NCBI GenBank assembly: GCA_905221605.1
Contig: CAJNDS010000657.1
Span: 358,501-422,500 of the forward strand
Origin: Symbiodinium natans
Lineage: Eukaryota > Sar > Dinophyceae > Suessiales > Symbiodiniaceae
Direction: 5' to 3'
Length of the DNA: 64,000 nucleotides
Under the pieces are notes generated by a model. The model did no database searches. It had not been told where the DNA came from and was given only the letters and a program-made list of their open reading frames with translations. Position 1 is the first letter of the stretch. Each line of letters starts with the position of its first letter. A program made the position numbers and the translations under genes. Below, one piece after another: positions 62,691 to 64,000 of this stretch.

Positions 62691-62784
62691 CTGCTGGGGT
62701 TTGGGGCTTCGGGGTTCGGAGTACGTTACGGAGTATGTCTAGGGTTTAGGGTTTAATTACGGTTTGGGGTTTAGGGTTTAGGGC

Positions 62785-62990
62785 TTAGGGCGGGCCGATG
62801 TCCTCGACGGCGTGTGGCAGTACTCTGTGGCCCTGTCGAACAGATGCCGCCAGCATGGACATCCACTTGTCTGGGCGGCTGAAGGCCTCGCAGTTGGATG
62901 CCGACAGCCGGCTGGAGATGCAAACCAAGGCGAGGAGGTCCATGTCCTTTTTGGCACCCTGTTTCTTCACCAGCATTTCGCCTACTTCTC
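62785..62990 (-). CDS. Unknown gene, terminal exon
   Basis: Two bases after cccag, then EVGEMLVKKQGAKKDMDLLA, LVCISSRLSASNCEAFSRPD, KWMSMLAASVRQGHRVLPHA and VEDIGPP-stop. One of the longer coding-like frames in the window, predicted helical. An upstream segment starting at ATG 63,131 (MGGNKGKGQQKGSWATAVDK) may be its first exon. Confidence 0.6.
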
Positions 62991-63048
62991 CTGGGTAAGC
63001 TCTCAGGATACCCACATGATACGTTTCGGTGAACGGGACCGAGGGGCC

Positions 63049-63131
63049 CAGTATCGGTCTCCTTTGCCCCATTTGTCCACGGCAGTGGCCCAGGAGCCTT
63101 TCTGCTGCCCTTTGCCTTTGTTGCCGCCCAT
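63049..63131 (-). CDS. Possible first exon, Gly/Lys-rich N-terminus
   Basis: The frame starts at ATG 63,131 and reads MGGNKGKGQQKGSWATAVDK then WGKGDRYW. Glycine, lysine and glutamine dominate. The 3' border is not fixed; several donor-like sites lie before 62,990. Confidence 0.4.
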
Positions 63132-63387
63132 CTTCTCGGAGAAAGCGGTCGTGCCACGCTTTAGGGCTTAGGGCTTAGGGAGTAGGAGGGATGGCGATCA
63201 TATAAGAATATGTAACCCGGCAAAAAAGCTTGACCGCACAGAACATGAAAGAAGTCTGACAAAGGATTCCAGAGGACCCCCAGAACGGTGCCCCAACATA
63301 GCAAACTCCGCGTGTGTACCTAAAACCCCAAAATTTCTAAGCCTAAACCCTAAACCCTAAACCCTAAACCCTAAACTACCCTGAAAC

Positions 63388-63489
63388 CTGCAGACTCCTA
63401 GGCCCCAACAGCCCAAGGCAAGTCCGCCGCGCTTCCTGAGCCGAGAGGCGGAGCAGGGCCCAGGCAAACATCTCAATAGCTTGCAGCTC
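63388..63489 (-). CDS. Unknown exon
   Basis: Thirty-four codons, ELQAIEMFAWALLRLSAQEA then RRTCLGLLGPRSLQ. The acceptor is gctgag and the donor CAG then gtttca. The peptide is strongly helical. Confidence 0.55.
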
Positions 63490-63639
63490 CTCAGCTCTTG
63501 GCCATACTTCGAGAATTCGGGTTTAGGGTTTAGGGTTTAGGGTTTAGGGTTGAGGGTTTAGGGCTTAGGGCTTAGGGCCAAAAGGTTCTGAAAAAGGAGC
63601 TCGAGGATTTCGTGCCTGAGGCTGGGCTTTAGAAGCCCT

Positions 63640-63990
63640 AACTAGGGTTTTTGAAGAACTCACTAAGCACTTACTAACTCGATTCTAAAGGTGCACTTCC
63701 TAACTCGGGTTCTACAGGTGTTAACAAAGACAATGTTACAGGATCTAACGGCTCTAACTTAGCCCAAACTGACCGGCCTTAACTAGTGTTTCACAGGCCC
63801 GAAATAAGGGGTTGTAGCGGCCCCAACTAGAGCTTCAGAGGGGGTGTCAACCAGCTAGGGTGTAAGGGCGGCACTTACTAGGGGTTTCGAAGCCCTAGCT
63901 AGGCAGGCATTCACCTGGGGTGGTAAAGGAACCAACTATGGTTTTCGAATGGTTTCTGAGGTCGTAACTCAAGCTTTAGAGGTCTTATCA
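63640..63990. repeat. Degenerate tandem repeat of ctaactagggtttc-like units
   Basis: Units such as ctaactagggtttttgaaga, taactcgggttctacaggtg, taactagtgtttcacaggc and ttactaggggtttcgaagcc follow each other every 25-40 bases. No coding frame is seen. Confidence 0.55.
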
Positions 63991-64000
63991 ATGGCGTGAA

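Overview
This is a repeat-saturated eukaryotic nuclear window with no bacterial architecture. TTTAGGG telomere-type heptamers, in both orientations, occur between almost all unique segments. Between them lie very short coding segments (16-240 bp) with splice-like borders. The one gene rebuilt exon by exon from homology, a cyclic-nucleotide-binding protein of cGMP-dependent-kinase (PKG) type, uses mostly GC donors plus some GT and GA. GC and GA donors, plant-type telomere heptamers and intron-like transposons together point to a dinoflagellate. That is an inference, because no rRNA or organelle marker is present.

Layout. 0-9 kb: mini-exons on both strands, including a phase-consistent minus-strand gene of unknown function (3.75-5.44 kb), with telomeric arrays and two hairpin-element families. 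9.7-12.4 kb: minus-strand exons, including a possible methyltransferase tail and an intron-like element invaded by other repeats. 14.0-15.7 kb (minus): a three-exon beta-1,4-galactosyltransferase-family gene. 16.7-17.5 kb (plus): two small 3' gene ends. 18.2-19.4 kb (minus): a frame-broken coding region. 19.5-29.5 kb: a satellite island bounded by 27-bp inverted repeats, holding an AT/GC palindromic satellite, two opposed 87/88-bp minisatellites and a duplicated pyrimidine-rich block. 29.9-47.7 kb (minus): the PKG-type regulatory region, 20 mini-exons in three cyclic-nucleotide domains spread over 18 kb. No kinase catalytic domain is visible, and the gene reads straight into the satellite island. 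47.9-64 kb: more minus-strand mini-exon genes (a possible PPPDE-like 3' end and a five-exon gene starting at 59.745 kb), a few plus-strand exons and many private telomere-variant arrays.

Long open frames in the window are mostly artefacts of repeats whose period is a multiple of three. Exon calls outside the PKG and galactosyltransferase genes rest on open frame, splice borders and phase agreement only. For short segments the opposite strand is sometimes open too, so those calls carry modest confidence.
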